From: Sphingobium sp. SCG-1
GTDB taxonomy: Bacteria; Pseudomonadota; Alphaproteobacteria; Sphingomonadales; Sphingomonadaceae
Assembly: GCF_002953135.1 (NCBI RefSeq)
Contig: NZ_CP026372.1
Location: 1,984,001 to 2,048,000 of the forward strand
Direction: 5' to 3'
DNA: 64,000 nt
Positions 43,555 to 52,484 of this stretch are shown piece by piece. The notes below the pieces were generated by a model. It searched no databases, was not told where the DNA came from, and was given only the letters and a program-made list of their open reading frames with translations. The translations under genes were made by a program, and so were the position numbers. Position 1 is the stretch's first letter, and the number at the start of each line of letters is the position of its first letter.

Positions 43555-45512
43555 AGCGGCGCTGGATTGTTTCGGCGGGTGCAGCGTTGCTCGGGGCCGT
43601 CGCCCTTATTGCGCCAATCCAGACGCTGCTCGCCGGGAACAGCGACGATGCGCGCGCCATGGTCCAGCGTGGGATCGCGGCTCTTGCGAAGGGCAATCCG
43701 CGCACCGCGCGCGTCGAACTGATGAACGCCATCCGCGCCGATCCCGACTGGGCCGACGCGCGCGTCGCACAGGCGCGCGTGCTGCTGGCGCTGGGCGATG
43801 GCGCGGGCGCAAAGGGTGAACTCGACCGCGCCAGAACATTGGGCGCGCCGCCGCGCAATACGCGGCACCTGATGGCTCATGCCTTACTGTTGAGCGGCGA
43901 ACCGGAAGCTGCCCTGAAGGAAGCGCAGGCAAACGACGTCATTCCGCAGCAGGCCGCCTATGCTGCGCGCATCGCCGCCTGTGCGTTCCAGGCGCTCAGC
44001 CAAATCCCGCAAGCCGCCGCCGCGTTCGACAAGTCGATCGCTCTTGATTCCAACGACGCCGACACATGGATCGACCTTGGCCGCTTTCATTTGAGCACCG
44101 GAGATCGTGCGGCGGCGCTCGTCGCCAGCGATCGTGCCATGGCGCTTGCTCCACGGCGGCCTGCGGCCCTAACCCTGCGTGCGGAACTGATCCGCGATCA
44201 ATATGGAGCGAAGGCTTCGCTTCCCTGGTTCGAACAGGCGCTGGCATCGGACGCCCACTATCTGCCTGCGCTGGTCGAATATGCCGCAACGCTGGCCGAC
44301 ATGGGTCAAGCGCAGCGGATGCTCTCCCTGACGCGCCGTATACTCGCACTCGACCCGAACAATCCTCGCGCTTATTTCATGCAGTCCGTGCTGGCTGCGC
44401 GCGCGGGGAATATGGACCTTGCGCGACAGATGTTGGAGAAGGTCGGCAACAGGCTCGACGATCAGCCTGCCACCCTATTGCTGCGCGGTGTCCTTCATCT
44501 GGACAGTGGGAATGCGAGGCTGGCGGCCGACCAACTCGCATCCCTTGTCCAGTGGCAACCCTTCAACTTTCAAGCGCGGCTGCTTTATGCGCGCGCGCTG
44601 TTTCAGGCCGGCGAATTCGGCGAGGCTGATGCGACGGTGACGCCGCTTGCATCGCGTGCGGATGCCGACAGCTACACCCTGCTGCTCGCAGGCCGTGTGC
44701 ACGAGGCCTTGGGCGATGCCGGTGCGGCGCAGTCTCTGCGCGCGCGGGCATCGCGTCCAGATCTCGGCTCATCGGCGTTGCTGCCGCTTGACCCCGACCT
44801 GCCTTCTCTTGCCGTCGCCGCCAATGCGGACATGCGGGTCGCGCCCACCAATATCTCCTATGTGCGCGTGCTTCTGGCGCAGGGCGACGCGAGCGTTGCA
44901 TTGTCCCGTGCAACGATCCTGCGCGACGCCAACCGGGGTGCGCCGGAAGCCTATGTCGCGGTCGGCGATGCGCAGGCGGAGGCGGGACGCTGGGATCAGG
45001 CCGCGCGCAGCTATGCCGCCGCCGCCAATCTGAGTTATTCTGAGGGCATCGCGTTGCGTCTTGCGGCAGCATGGAACCGCGCCGGACAAACCGCACAGGC
45101 GGAGGAGGCGCTGGCGCTGTACCTTGAACAGAACCCGGACAGCATTGCGGCCAATCGGCTGGCGGCTACAGCATGGATGCGGGCGGGCGACTGGAAGCGC
45201 GCCGCCGCTGCTCTTGAGTCCGTTCGGGCAAAACTGGGCAATAACGATGCTTATTTGCTGACGGATCTTGCATGGGCGTATCTAGGGCTAGGGGACGCGC
45301 GGCAGGCAAGCGTCTACGCCGCCCACGCCTACCGAATGTTCCCCTCATCGCCCGTGACGAGCGATGCCTATGGCTGGATGCTGTTCAAGGCCAGGGGCCG
45401 CAATCAGGCGAGTTTGGACCTGCTGGAAAAGGCAGTCGCTTTATCGCCGGGAAATACAGTCGTCAGAGGCCATCTCGCCACGATAAACGCCGCGACACGC
45501 CGCAAATCTTAA
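43551..45512 (+). CDS. prsT: XrtA-system TPR protein PrsT
   Basis: A 653-residue periplasmic or membrane-tethered protein with a signal sequence (RRWIVSAGAALLGAVALIAP) and a long run of tetratricopeptide repeats, such as ADTWIDLGRFHLSTGDRAAA and AYLLTDLAWAYLGLGDARQA. PrsT proteins are thought to scaffold or control exopolysaccharide assembly in exosortase A loci. The ATG overlaps the prsR stop (ATGA), so the kinase, regulator and TPR protein form one coupled operon. It converges with a GntR gene and overlaps its stop by 3 bases. Confidence 0.92.
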   Translation: MKRRWIVSAGAALLGAVALIAPIQTLLAGNSDDARAMVQRGIAALAKGNPRTARVELMNAIRADPDWADARVAQARVLLALGDGAGAKGELDRARTLGAPPRNTRHLMAHALLLSGEPEAALKEAQANDVIPQQAAYAARIAACAFQALSQIPQAAAAFDKSIALDSNDADTWIDLGRFHLSTGDRAAALVASDRAMALAPRRPAALTLRAELIRDQYGAKASLPWFEQALASDAHYLPALVEYAATLADMGQAQRMLSLTRRILALDPNNPRAYFMQSVLAARAGNMDLARQMLEKVGNRLDDQPATLLLRGVLHLDSGNARLAADQLASLVQWQPFNFQARLLYARALFQAGEFGEADATVTPLASRADADSYTLLLAGRVHEALGDAGAAQSLRARASRPDLGSSALLPLDPDLPSLAVAANADMRVAPTNISYVRVLLAQGDASVALSRATILRDANRGAPEAYVAVGDAQAEAGRWDQAARSYAAAANLSYSEGIALRLAAAWNRAGQTAQAEEALALYLEQNPDSIAANRLAATAWMRAGDWKRAAAALESVRAKLGNNDAYLLTDLAWAYLGLGDARQASVYAAHAYRMFPSSPVTSDAYGWMLFKARGRNQASLDLLEKAVALSPGNTVVRGHLATINAATRRKS

Positions 45513-45856
45513 GCATTTTCCTCGATCGACAGATCGTTGAGCGACACCCCGATTCGTCGCATCTGCGCCGCCACAGGGGGCCAGACATTCTCGAGGAAAT
45601 GCGCCCGCTCCGCGCGGCGCAGCCGTCTGGAAGCGCCTTCCGCTACGAACATGCCCACGCCACGCTTCACCGTAATCAGTCCGTCATCCTGAAAACTTTG
45701 ATAGGCTTTTGCAACAGTTAGGGGGTTCGCTCCCTGCTGGGCGGCAAAGGCACGGACCGAGGGAAGCATGTCCCCGTCTCCATATGCACCGTCCAATATC
45801 GATGCGGAAATTATCTCTCGAAGGCGCAGATAGACGGGTTTAGTTTCATCAGCCAT
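45509..45856 (-). CDS. GntR-family regulator, YtrA type
   Basis: A 115-residue protein consisting of a GntR winged helix-turn-helix (PVYLRLREIISASILDGAYG, then SVRAFAAQQGANPLTVAKAY) and a very short C-terminal helix, the YtrA subgroup layout. This group often controls adjacent ABC transporter genes, but none is present here. It may regulate the nitroreductase gene behind it or act elsewhere. Confidence 0.88.
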   Translation of the reverse strand: MADETKPVYLRLREIISASILDGAYGDGDMLPSVRAFAAQQGANPLTVAKAYQSFQDDGLITVKRGVGMFVAEGASRRLRRAERAHFLENVWPPVAAQMRRIGVSLNDLSIEENA

Positions 45857-45929
45857 AACTGATGCAGTGCCATAATACAGCCGCTCACGTCAAGGTAGGA
45901 TTGCTATCAAATCCCAATATTGAAGGTAA

Positions 45930-46508
45930 TTATCTGTCCCATTCCGTGACGATTTTATCATATTCTGGCCGTGGCCGTTCTTCCAGCGCGCGGCTAGGTG
46001 TTCCGATGAAAACAAACCCGGCGATGCGTTCATTTCCCGCTCCAAACGCATCACGCACGGCCGTGCTATAGCTCGGCCAGCCGGTCAGCCATCCGCCCGC
46101 AAATCCGCTGGCATGGGTCGCGTTCAGCAAATTCATGATCGCGGCACCGACCGACAGCTCCTGCTCCCAGACGGGAATCTTGCTCCCCGCCTTCGGGCAA
46201 GACAGCACCACGACCAAGGCTGGGGCTTGCTTCGCGAACTGCTCCATTGAGTCCAGTTCCAGTCGCCCCGCCGAGGGGTTCTCCACACGGTAGGCCTGCC
46301 GCAACAGATCACTGAGCGCTTCGCGCTGGTCGTCGCGCACGATGACGAACCGCCACGGCGCAAGTTTTCCATGGTCCGGCGTCCGCATGGCCACTTCGAG
46401 GATGGACTTAAGCTGCCCCGCATCGGGACCGGGGGCCACCAGATCGCGCGGCTTGCCGGACCGGCGCGTTCTTAACAAGGCGAGCGGGGAAGAGGTGTCG
46501 TTGAACAT
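45930..46508 (-). CDS. Nitroreductase family protein, YdjA-like
   Basis: A 192-residue flavin (FMN) oxidoreductase of the minimal YdjA type. The N-terminal LLRTRRSGKPRDL binds the FMN phosphate, RTPDHGKLAPWRFVIV is typical of the subgroup, and the C-terminal FVFIGTPSRALEERPRP completes the fold. It probably acts as an NAD(P)H-dependent reductase of nitro or quinone compounds; the physiological substrate is not known. It is divergent from the POT transporter gene. Confidence 0.9.
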   Translation of the reverse strand: MFNDTSSPLALLRTRRSGKPRDLVAPGPDAGQLKSILEVAMRTPDHGKLAPWRFVIVRDDQREALSDLLRQAYRVENPSAGRLELDSMEQFAKQAPALVVVLSCPKAGSKIPVWEQELSVGAAIMNLLNATHASGFAGGWLTGWPSYSTAVRDAFGAGNERIAGFVFIGTPSRALEERPRPEYDKIVTEWDR

Positions 46509-46674
46509 CCGCGCTAAATGGGGAATGCTACATCGGCGCGCAAGCGTACCCTTGCTCTTGGAATATTATTCCCAACTAAAGCAACATTTTGACAGACAGC
46601 GATTCCTTGCGTTAGGCTGCATACACATGCCGCTATCGAGCAAGCGGCAAATCACAAGAACAGGGTTTAGCCGC

Positions 46675-48258
46675 ATGGCGACGCAATATGATCTGACCGG
46701 AAAGTCGCAAGCGACATTTCTCGGCCACCCGACGGGCCTCTTCGTCCTCTTCTTCGCGGAGATGTGGGAGCGCTTCTCCTACTACGGCATGCGGGCGCTC
46801 CTGATATTCTATCTGACAAAGCACTTCCTGTTCGGCGACGACAAAGCCTATCTGATCTACGGTGCCTATACGTCACTGGTGTATATCACCCCGGTGATCG
46901 GGGGATATCTGGCTGACCGCTATCTCGGCGCGCGCAAGGCTGTACTCTGCGGCGGCATCTTCATTGCCATCGGTCATTTCCTGATCGCGATTACCGAGGG
47001 GCCGACCGGGCAGAACATTTTCCACCTCAATGGCTTCTATCTCGCACTATCCTTCATCATTATCGGCACTGGCTTCCTAAAGGCCAATATTTCCGTGATG
47101 GTGGGGCAGCTTTACCCGCGTGACGATCTGCGCCGCGATCCGGCCTATTCGATCTTCTACATGGGCATCAACATCGGCGGCATGCTGGGGCCGATCGTGT
47201 GTGGCGTGCTGGGCGAGACGATGGGTTGGGCCTGGGGCTTTGGTGCCGCGGGCGTCGGGATGTTGCTGGGTCTCGTTGTGTTCGTCCTCTGTCGCCCCAC
47301 ATTGCGCGGTGCGGGCGAACCGGGCCAGCCGCTCCGCCTGAAAGAGCGATCGGGCCTGGGCATTAGCCAAGAATGGACCATCTATCTCGCCGCTGCCCTG
47401 TCGGTGGTCGGGATTTGGGGCCTGATCCGTTATCAGGACGTGGTCGGCTATGCGTTGCTCGTCTTCGCTTTGGCAACGGTAGTCTATATCCTGTACCGGA
47501 TATTCACGACTATGACCAAAATCGATCGAGACCGCATTCTCGCCGCGCTTTTCCTGATCGCCCTCAATCCGCTGTTCTGGGGCCTCTTCGAACAGGCAGG
47601 CTCCTCACTGAACATCTTCACCGACCGGCGTGTCGATCGCAGCATCCTTGGCTGGGACGTGCCTGCCTCGGTATTCCAATCAGTGAATTCGCTCTTCATC
47701 ATCCTGCTCGCGCCCCTGTTCGCCGTGTTGTGGACATGGCTAGGCCGGCGCGGGAAGGAACCCAACACTGCCGCCAAATTCGGTATCGGCCTGATCCTCA
47801 TCGGCGTCGGCTTCCTGGTGCTGGTAGGCGGCGCGGCGGCGGCTGGCGCGAACCTGACGCCAGTCATCTTCATCCTTGGCATCTACCTTTTCCACACCAT
47901 GGGCGAACTCTGCTTCTCGCCCGTCGGCCTTTCGGCCATGACGCGCCTTAGTGTCGGCGGCATCGCAGGCTTGATGATGGGCACCTGGTTCCTGGCGACT
48001 GCGGCGGGCAACTTTGTCGCGGGACTGATCGCGCGCGCTACCGGCGGCGAAGGAGCAGGCCCCGACACGGTTCTGGAGGTCTATAGCCGATTGGGTTGGG
48101 CGGTCATGGTCGTGGGCGTCCTCGTGGTGCTCGTCTCTCCCGTCATTCGGAAGATGATGCATCTCGATACTTTGACCGAGACTGGCCCTCTGCCCGGCGC
48201 AAACGAAATCGCCGAACCGGCGGCCGTCGGCTATTCCATCAACGGAGAACAACGTTAA
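46675..48258 (+). CDS. POT (PTR2) family proton-coupled peptide transporter
   Basis: A 527-residue inner-membrane transporter with 12-14 helices that imports di- and tripeptides with protons. Family marks are the ExxER-like FAEMWERFSYYGMRALL, GGYLADRYLGARKAV between helices 2 and 3, and the PTR signature in FIIIGTGFLKANISVMVG, with FSPVGLSAMTRL near the end. The ATG at 46675 is chosen from the family N-terminus. It shares one base with the next gene's start, so transporter and hydrolases are coupled, suggesting uptake of peptides released or processed in the periplasm. Confidence 0.93.
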   Translation: MATQYDLTGKSQATFLGHPTGLFVLFFAEMWERFSYYGMRALLIFYLTKHFLFGDDKAYLIYGAYTSLVYITPVIGGYLADRYLGARKAVLCGGIFIAIGHFLIAITEGPTGQNIFHLNGFYLALSFIIIGTGFLKANISVMVGQLYPRDDLRRDPAYSIFYMGINIGGMLGPIVCGVLGETMGWAWGFGAAGVGMLLGLVVFVLCRPTLRGAGEPGQPLRLKERSGLGISQEWTIYLAAALSVVGIWGLIRYQDVVGYALLVFALATVVYILYRIFTTMTKIDRDRILAALFLIALNPLFWGLFEQAGSSLNIFTDRRVDRSILGWDVPASVFQSVNSLFIILLAPLFAVLWTWLGRRGKEPNTAAKFGIGLILIGVGFLVLVGGAAAAGANLTPVIFILGIYLFHTMGELCFSPVGLSAMTRLSVGGIAGLMMGTWFLATAAGNFVAGLIARATGGEGAGPDTVLEVYSRLGWAVMVVGVLVVLVSPVIRKMMHLDTLTETGPLPGANEIAEPAAVGYSINGEQR

Positions 48259-49649
48259 TGCGCCTTCCGGCAATATCACTGGTCCTGCCGATCCTGCTCG
48301 CCGCCTGCGCCACTACTGGCGAAGAGCCAAGGACTGCCAACTCCAAAGCGCCCGGCTCCTCGACCGAACCGGAAAATCCCTATCCCTCTACTTACGTCGC
48401 CTATCCAGGTGTGCCGACAGCGATCAGGGGCGCGACTATCCTCGACGGAGAGGGTGGCCGCATCGAGAACGGCGTCGTGTTCCTCTCCGGCGGGAAGATC
48501 ACGTCGGTGGGTGGTTCCGACACACCGATCCCCGCCGATGTCGCGGTGTTCGATGGCACGGGCAAATATGTGACGCCCGGCGTGATCGATATCCACAGCC
48601 ATCTCGGCGACTATCCTTCGCCGCAGGTCGATGCGCTGAGTGACGGCAATGAAGCGACCTCACCTGTCACCGCAGACGTGTGGGCGGAACACAGCATCTG
48701 GCCGCAAGATCCCGGCTTCTCCCGCGCGCTGGTCAATGGCGGCGTCACCTCGCTGCAGATATTGCCCGGCTCGGCGAACCTGTTCGGCGGGCGCGGCGTG
48801 ACACTCAAGAACGTGCCTGCCCGCACGCAGCAGGGCATGAAGTTCCCCGGCGCACCTTACAGCCTCAAAATGGCGTGCGGCGAAAACCCAAAGCGCGTCT
48901 ATGGCCGCAAGGGGCGCGAACCCAGCACGCGGATGGGCAACATCGCCGTCGATCGCCAGACATGGATCAAGGCCCGCGCCTATCAGATCAAGCGCGCCGC
49001 CAACAAGGACCAGACGCGCGATCTCGCCATGGAAACGCTGGCCGACGTTCTGGAGGGCAAGATCCTCGTCCACAACCACTGCTATCGTGCCGACGAAATG
49101 GCCAACGTCATCGATATGAGCAAGGAGTTCGGCTATCATGTCACGGCGTTCCACCACGCCGTCGAAAGCTACAAGATCGCCGACCTCCTGAAGCAGAACA
49201 ACATCTGCTCGGCACTGTGGGCCGACTGGTATGGCTTCAAGATGGAAAGCTATGACGGCATTCGTGAGAATATCGCCCTCGTCCACAATGCGGGCGCCTG
49301 CGCCATCGTCCACAGCGATGACGAAAACGGCATCCAGCGTCTCTATCAGGAAGCGTCCAAGGCCCGCGCCGCAGGAAAGCGCATGGGCATCGACATCCCC
49401 GAGGAGATCGCGTGGGAATGGCTGAGCTATAACCCTGCCAAAGCCATGGGCATTGCCGACAAGACGGGTAGCCTCAAGCCCGGCAAGATGGCCGACGTGG
49501 TCCTGTGGAACGGGAACCCCTTCAGCATCTACACGCGCCCCGAACGCGTCTGGATCGACGGCGCGCTGATGTATGACGCCAACGATCCCAAACGCCGTCC
49601 GGTGAGCGACTTCGAACTCGGCCAAGTCGGCGCGGGAGACACGAAATGA
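48258..49649 (+). CDS. Lipoprotein amidohydrolase (metal-dependent)
   Basis: A 463-residue amidohydrolase-superfamily enzyme with a lipoprotein signal (LVLPILLAACATTG, Cys of the lipobox at LAAC). The metal site starts with H113-S-H115 in GVIDIHSHLGD, continues with VHNHCY and AFHHAVE and ends with Asp in IVHSDDEN, so the enzyme looks intact. Relatives act on dipeptides or cyclic amides; the substrate here is unknown. Its start overlaps the POT stop by one base, and it overlaps the next amidohydrolase by 4 bases. Confidence 0.9.
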   Translation: MRLPAISLVLPILLAACATTGEEPRTANSKAPGSSTEPENPYPSTYVAYPGVPTAIRGATILDGEGGRIENGVVFLSGGKITSVGGSDTPIPADVAVFDGTGKYVTPGVIDIHSHLGDYPSPQVDALSDGNEATSPVTADVWAEHSIWPQDPGFSRALVNGGVTSLQILPGSANLFGGRGVTLKNVPARTQQGMKFPGAPYSLKMACGENPKRVYGRKGREPSTRMGNIAVDRQTWIKARAYQIKRAANKDQTRDLAMETLADVLEGKILVHNHCYRADEMANVIDMSKEFGYHVTAFHHAVESYKIADLLKQNNICSALWADWYGFKMESYDGIRENIALVHNAGACAIVHSDDENGIQRLYQEASKARAAGKRMGIDIPEEIAWEWLSYNPAKAMGIADKTGSLKPGKMADVVLWNGNPFSIYTRPERVWIDGALMYDANDPKRRPVSDFELGQVGAGDTK

Positions 49650-50962
49650 ACCGCAAGACTCTTATCGGGCTCTCCTGCGCCGCGGCGCTTTCGGCATTGT
49701 CACTGCCGCTCATGGCGCAGACTATTGCCATCACCGGCGGAAAGCTGGCCATTGGCGATGGCTCCGAACCGATCGACAACGGTACGGTCGTCATCATAAA
49801 TGGCAAGGTCGCTGCGGCAGGTGCGAATGTCGCCATACCCGCCGGCGCGCAACGCATCGACGCATCGGGCAAGTGGATTACGCCGGGCATCATGTCGGGC
49901 TTTTCGCGCATCGGGCTGGTCGAAGTGGACGCCGTAGACGAAACCGAAGACAGCGATTCACCGAAGTCGCCATTCTCGGCCGCGATCGATGTCGCAACGG
50001 CGATCAATCCGGAAGCAAATCCGATTGCCATTAACCGCACCAGCGGCATCACGCGCGCAGTCGTCGTCCCCACCGCAGGCGGCAACATCTTCGCGGGGCA
50101 GGGCGCCGTTATCGATCTGGGCGCGGATATGGATGCCGTCACGAAGGCGCAGGCGTTCCAATATGTCGAACTGGGCGAGAGCGGTGCGGCCAAGGCAGGG
50201 GGCAGTCGCGCTGCTGCTCAATTGCTGTTCCGCAGCCTGCTTGGCGAGGCGCAGGATTACGCACGCAATCCCGCCAGCTACGACGGCCGATCAAAGGACA
50301 GCCTGCTGCTCCGCGCAGACGCGAAGGCGCTGGTGCCGGTTATTCAGGGCAAGGTGCCGTTGCTGGTCCATGTCGAGCGGAGCGCCGATATCCTGAGCGT
50401 CATCGCCCTGCGAACGGAGTTCCCGACGCTGAAGTTGATCCTCGTGGGCGCGTCCGAAGGCTGGCGCGTCGCACCACAGATCGCCGCTGCGAAGATCCCG
50501 GTCATCACGGCGGGCCTTACCGATCTGCCCGCCAGTTTCGAGAAATTGGCCGCCACGCAGTCGAACGTCGGCCGGATGGTGGCCGCTGGCGTGCTGGTCG
50601 CGCTCGGCATGACGGAGGGCAACGACGCCACACAACTGCGTTGGGCCTTGCAGCAGGCAGGGAACATGGTCGCATTGCAAAAGATCCCCGGTGCGACGGG
50701 CCTTAGTTGGGGACAGGCGCTCCGCGCCATCACCTCCGCACCTGCCGAAGCCATCGGCATGGGCGATCGCTTGGGGTCGCTGAAAGCAGGGCACGTCGGT
50801 GATGTGGTGATATGGGACGGTGATCCGCTGGAACTCACATCCGCGCCGACAGCGGTGTTCATCGACGGCCAGCAACAGCCGCTCGACAATCGACAGCTAA
50901 GGCTGCGCGACCGTTATGCGACGCCTGCTCCAGGCGAATTGCCCAAGGCTTACCAGCACTGA
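49646..50962 (+). CDS. Secreted amidohydrolase-like protein lacking the HxH metal motif
   Basis: A 438-residue protein with a signal peptide (CAAALSALSLPLMAQ) and the amidohydrolase framework: the N-terminal beta-sandwich (ITGGKLAIGDGS, IDNGTVVIINGKVAAAG), KWITPGIMSGFSRIG, a mid-domain LLVHVERSADI, and the C-terminal GSLKAGHVGDVVIWDGDPLE. At the place of the HxH motif it has F86-S-R88, and the usual late Asp motif is replaced by ALGMTEGND. It may be a non-catalytic partner of the preceding enzyme or use another chemistry. It is translationally coupled to that gene. Confidence 0.88.
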   Translation: MNRKTLIGLSCAAALSALSLPLMAQTIAITGGKLAIGDGSEPIDNGTVVIINGKVAAAGANVAIPAGAQRIDASGKWITPGIMSGFSRIGLVEVDAVDETEDSDSPKSPFSAAIDVATAINPEANPIAINRTSGITRAVVVPTAGGNIFAGQGAVIDLGADMDAVTKAQAFQYVELGESGAAKAGGSRAAAQLLFRSLLGEAQDYARNPASYDGRSKDSLLLRADAKALVPVIQGKVPLLVHVERSADILSVIALRTEFPTLKLILVGASEGWRVAPQIAAAKIPVITAGLTDLPASFEKLAATQSNVGRMVAAGVLVALGMTEGNDATQLRWALQQAGNMVALQKIPGATGLSWGQALRAITSAPAEAIGMGDRLGSLKAGHVGDVVIWDGDPLELTSAPTAVFIDGQQQPLDNRQLRLRDRYATPAPGELPKAYQH

Positions 50963-50968
50963 TTGGTG

Positions 50969-51007
50969 AAGCGGTGGCGGCGCGAGCCTATCGCGCCGCC
51001 ACCGCTT
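50969..51007 (+). terminator. Very strong bidirectional hairpin between convergent genes
   Basis: AAGCGGTGGCGGCGCGA (50969-50985) and TCGCGCCGCCACCGCTT (50991-51007) form a perfect 17-base-pair stem with a 5-base loop, followed by TTTGCC. The right arm also encodes the last residues of the convergent AGCS gene. It would end transcription of the POT/amidohydrolase operon. Confidence 0.75.
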
Positions 51008-52376
51008 TGCCGCGCACGCGCATCCAGTAATCCCGCACGTCGCGCCGCAATTCGCCCGCGCAGAGATACAGCGCAACCACATTGGGAATGGCCATCAGGA
51101 AGAAGCTGCAATCGACGATGCTGATGACGCGGCCTAAGTCGATCACGGCGGCGGGCGGCAGCGCGACGATATAGAGTATCTTGTAGGTCAGTTGCGTACC
51201 CGGCTTGTGGCCGAACAAATAGCCCCACGCCTGCAATCCGTAGAAGCCCCATGCTACCAGCGTCGAATAGGCGAACAACACCACCGCGACGGCCAGCACA
51301 TAGGGAAACCATCCCGCCACGCCCGCAAAGGCGGCGGTGGTGATGTTGATCCCCTCCAGTCCCGTATTCCACGTCCCTGCGACCACCAGCGCCAGGCCAC
51401 CGAAAGCGCAGACGATCATGGTGCCGAGCAACGGCTCCAACAGGGCGACCATGCCCTCCGACACTGGCTCATCGGTGCGGGCGAGGCTATGCGCCACCAC
51501 TGCCGATCCAACACCTGCTTCGCTCGCGAACACGGCGCGGCGCATACCTGCAACGAATGCGCCAATGGCGCCGCCCGCCGCCGCTGTGCCGTTCCACGCC
51601 CCGTCCCAGATTTGCGCCAATGCACCCGGAACAGCCGTCCAGTTCAGGATCAATATCGCAAACACGCCGACAAGGTAGACCGCCACCTTGAGCGGCGTCA
51701 GTCGGCTCGCCACGCACCCCAGCCATGCCGCGCCGCCCAACGTGACCAGCGATACCGCCAGCGCCAGCCCGATCCCGTACACCCAGCCGTTGGTAAATCC
51801 CGTCACCGCCGAAACCGCCGCATAGCTCTGATTCACCTGCACCATCGGGATCGCGCCGAACAACGCGAAGAACGCATAGAGCGCGCCGATTGCAAACCCT
51901 GCGCGCGGCCAGCCCTTGCGCGCCAGCACGGCCTTCAGCACATACATCGGCCCGCCATGCGCATGGCCTCGCGCGTCCAGCACGCGATATTTAAGGCCAA
52001 GCGTCACCTCCGCCATCTTCACCGTCATCGCGAACCAGCCGATGACGAACATCCACAGGATCGCGCCCGGCCCCCCCATCGTCAGCGCAACGGCAACGCC
52101 CGCGATATTGCCCAGGCCGATCGTGCCCGCCAATGCCGTGGTAAGCGCCGCGAACTGGCTGACGTCGCCCTTCGCCTCTCCCTCGCGCGGTTGCGTCCGC
52201 AGCACATGAAACGCATGGCCCACGGCCCGCAAATTGGGAAAGCCCAGCCACACCGTAAAGAACAGCATCGGCAGCGCCAGATAGAGGACGATCAACTCGA
52301 TCTGCACGCCGAACATCGGGATTTTGAAGAAGACGGCGGCAGAGAGCGCGTCCACGGCGCGGTTGAACGATTCCAT
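50988..52376 (-). CDS. Alanine/glycine:cation symporter (AGCS family)
   Basis: A 462-residue inner-membrane sodium-coupled amino acid importer with about 11 hydrophobic helices. Family motifs are GTIGLGNIAGVAVALTMGGPGAILWMF in the substrate region (TM2-3), the GGPMYVL loop and RRAVFASEAGVGSAVVAHSLA in the middle. The start ATG at 52376 gives MESFNRAVDALSA. Its 3' end lies inside the strong hairpin shared with the amidohydrolase operon. It stands divergent from glmM. Confidence 0.93.
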   Translation of the reverse strand: MESFNRAVDALSAAVFFKIPMFGVQIELIVLYLALPMLFFTVWLGFPNLRAVGHAFHVLRTQPREGEAKGDVSQFAALTTALAGTIGLGNIAGVAVALTMGGPGAILWMFVIGWFAMTVKMAEVTLGLKYRVLDARGHAHGGPMYVLKAVLARKGWPRAGFAIGALYAFFALFGAIPMVQVNQSYAAVSAVTGFTNGWVYGIGLALAVSLVTLGGAAWLGCVASRLTPLKVAVYLVGVFAILILNWTAVPGALAQIWDGAWNGTAAAGGAIGAFVAGMRRAVFASEAGVGSAVVAHSLARTDEPVSEGMVALLEPLLGTMIVCAFGGLALVVAGTWNTGLEGINITTAAFAGVAGWFPYVLAVAVVLFAYSTLVAWGFYGLQAWGYLFGHKPGTQLTYKILYIVALPPAAVIDLGRVISIVDCSFFLMAIPNVVALYLCAGELRRDVRDYWMRVRGKAVAAR

Positions 52377-52484
52377 GCCATCTGAATGGCCGCACGGTGG
52401 TGGATTGTCGATCCGGTTTCGGTATAGGCTATTGAAAGACCGGCTATGTTGCGCCTGTCGAGCGACACGAATTGCGGAGCGTCC

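Noticed and set aside
48660..49625. 321-codon minus-strand frame
   Set aside because: Antisense to the lipoprotein amidohydrolase, whose metal motifs are intact.
51192..52385. 397-codon plus-strand frame
   Set aside because: Antisense to the AGCS symporter; composition is Arg/His-rich and no domain is visible.
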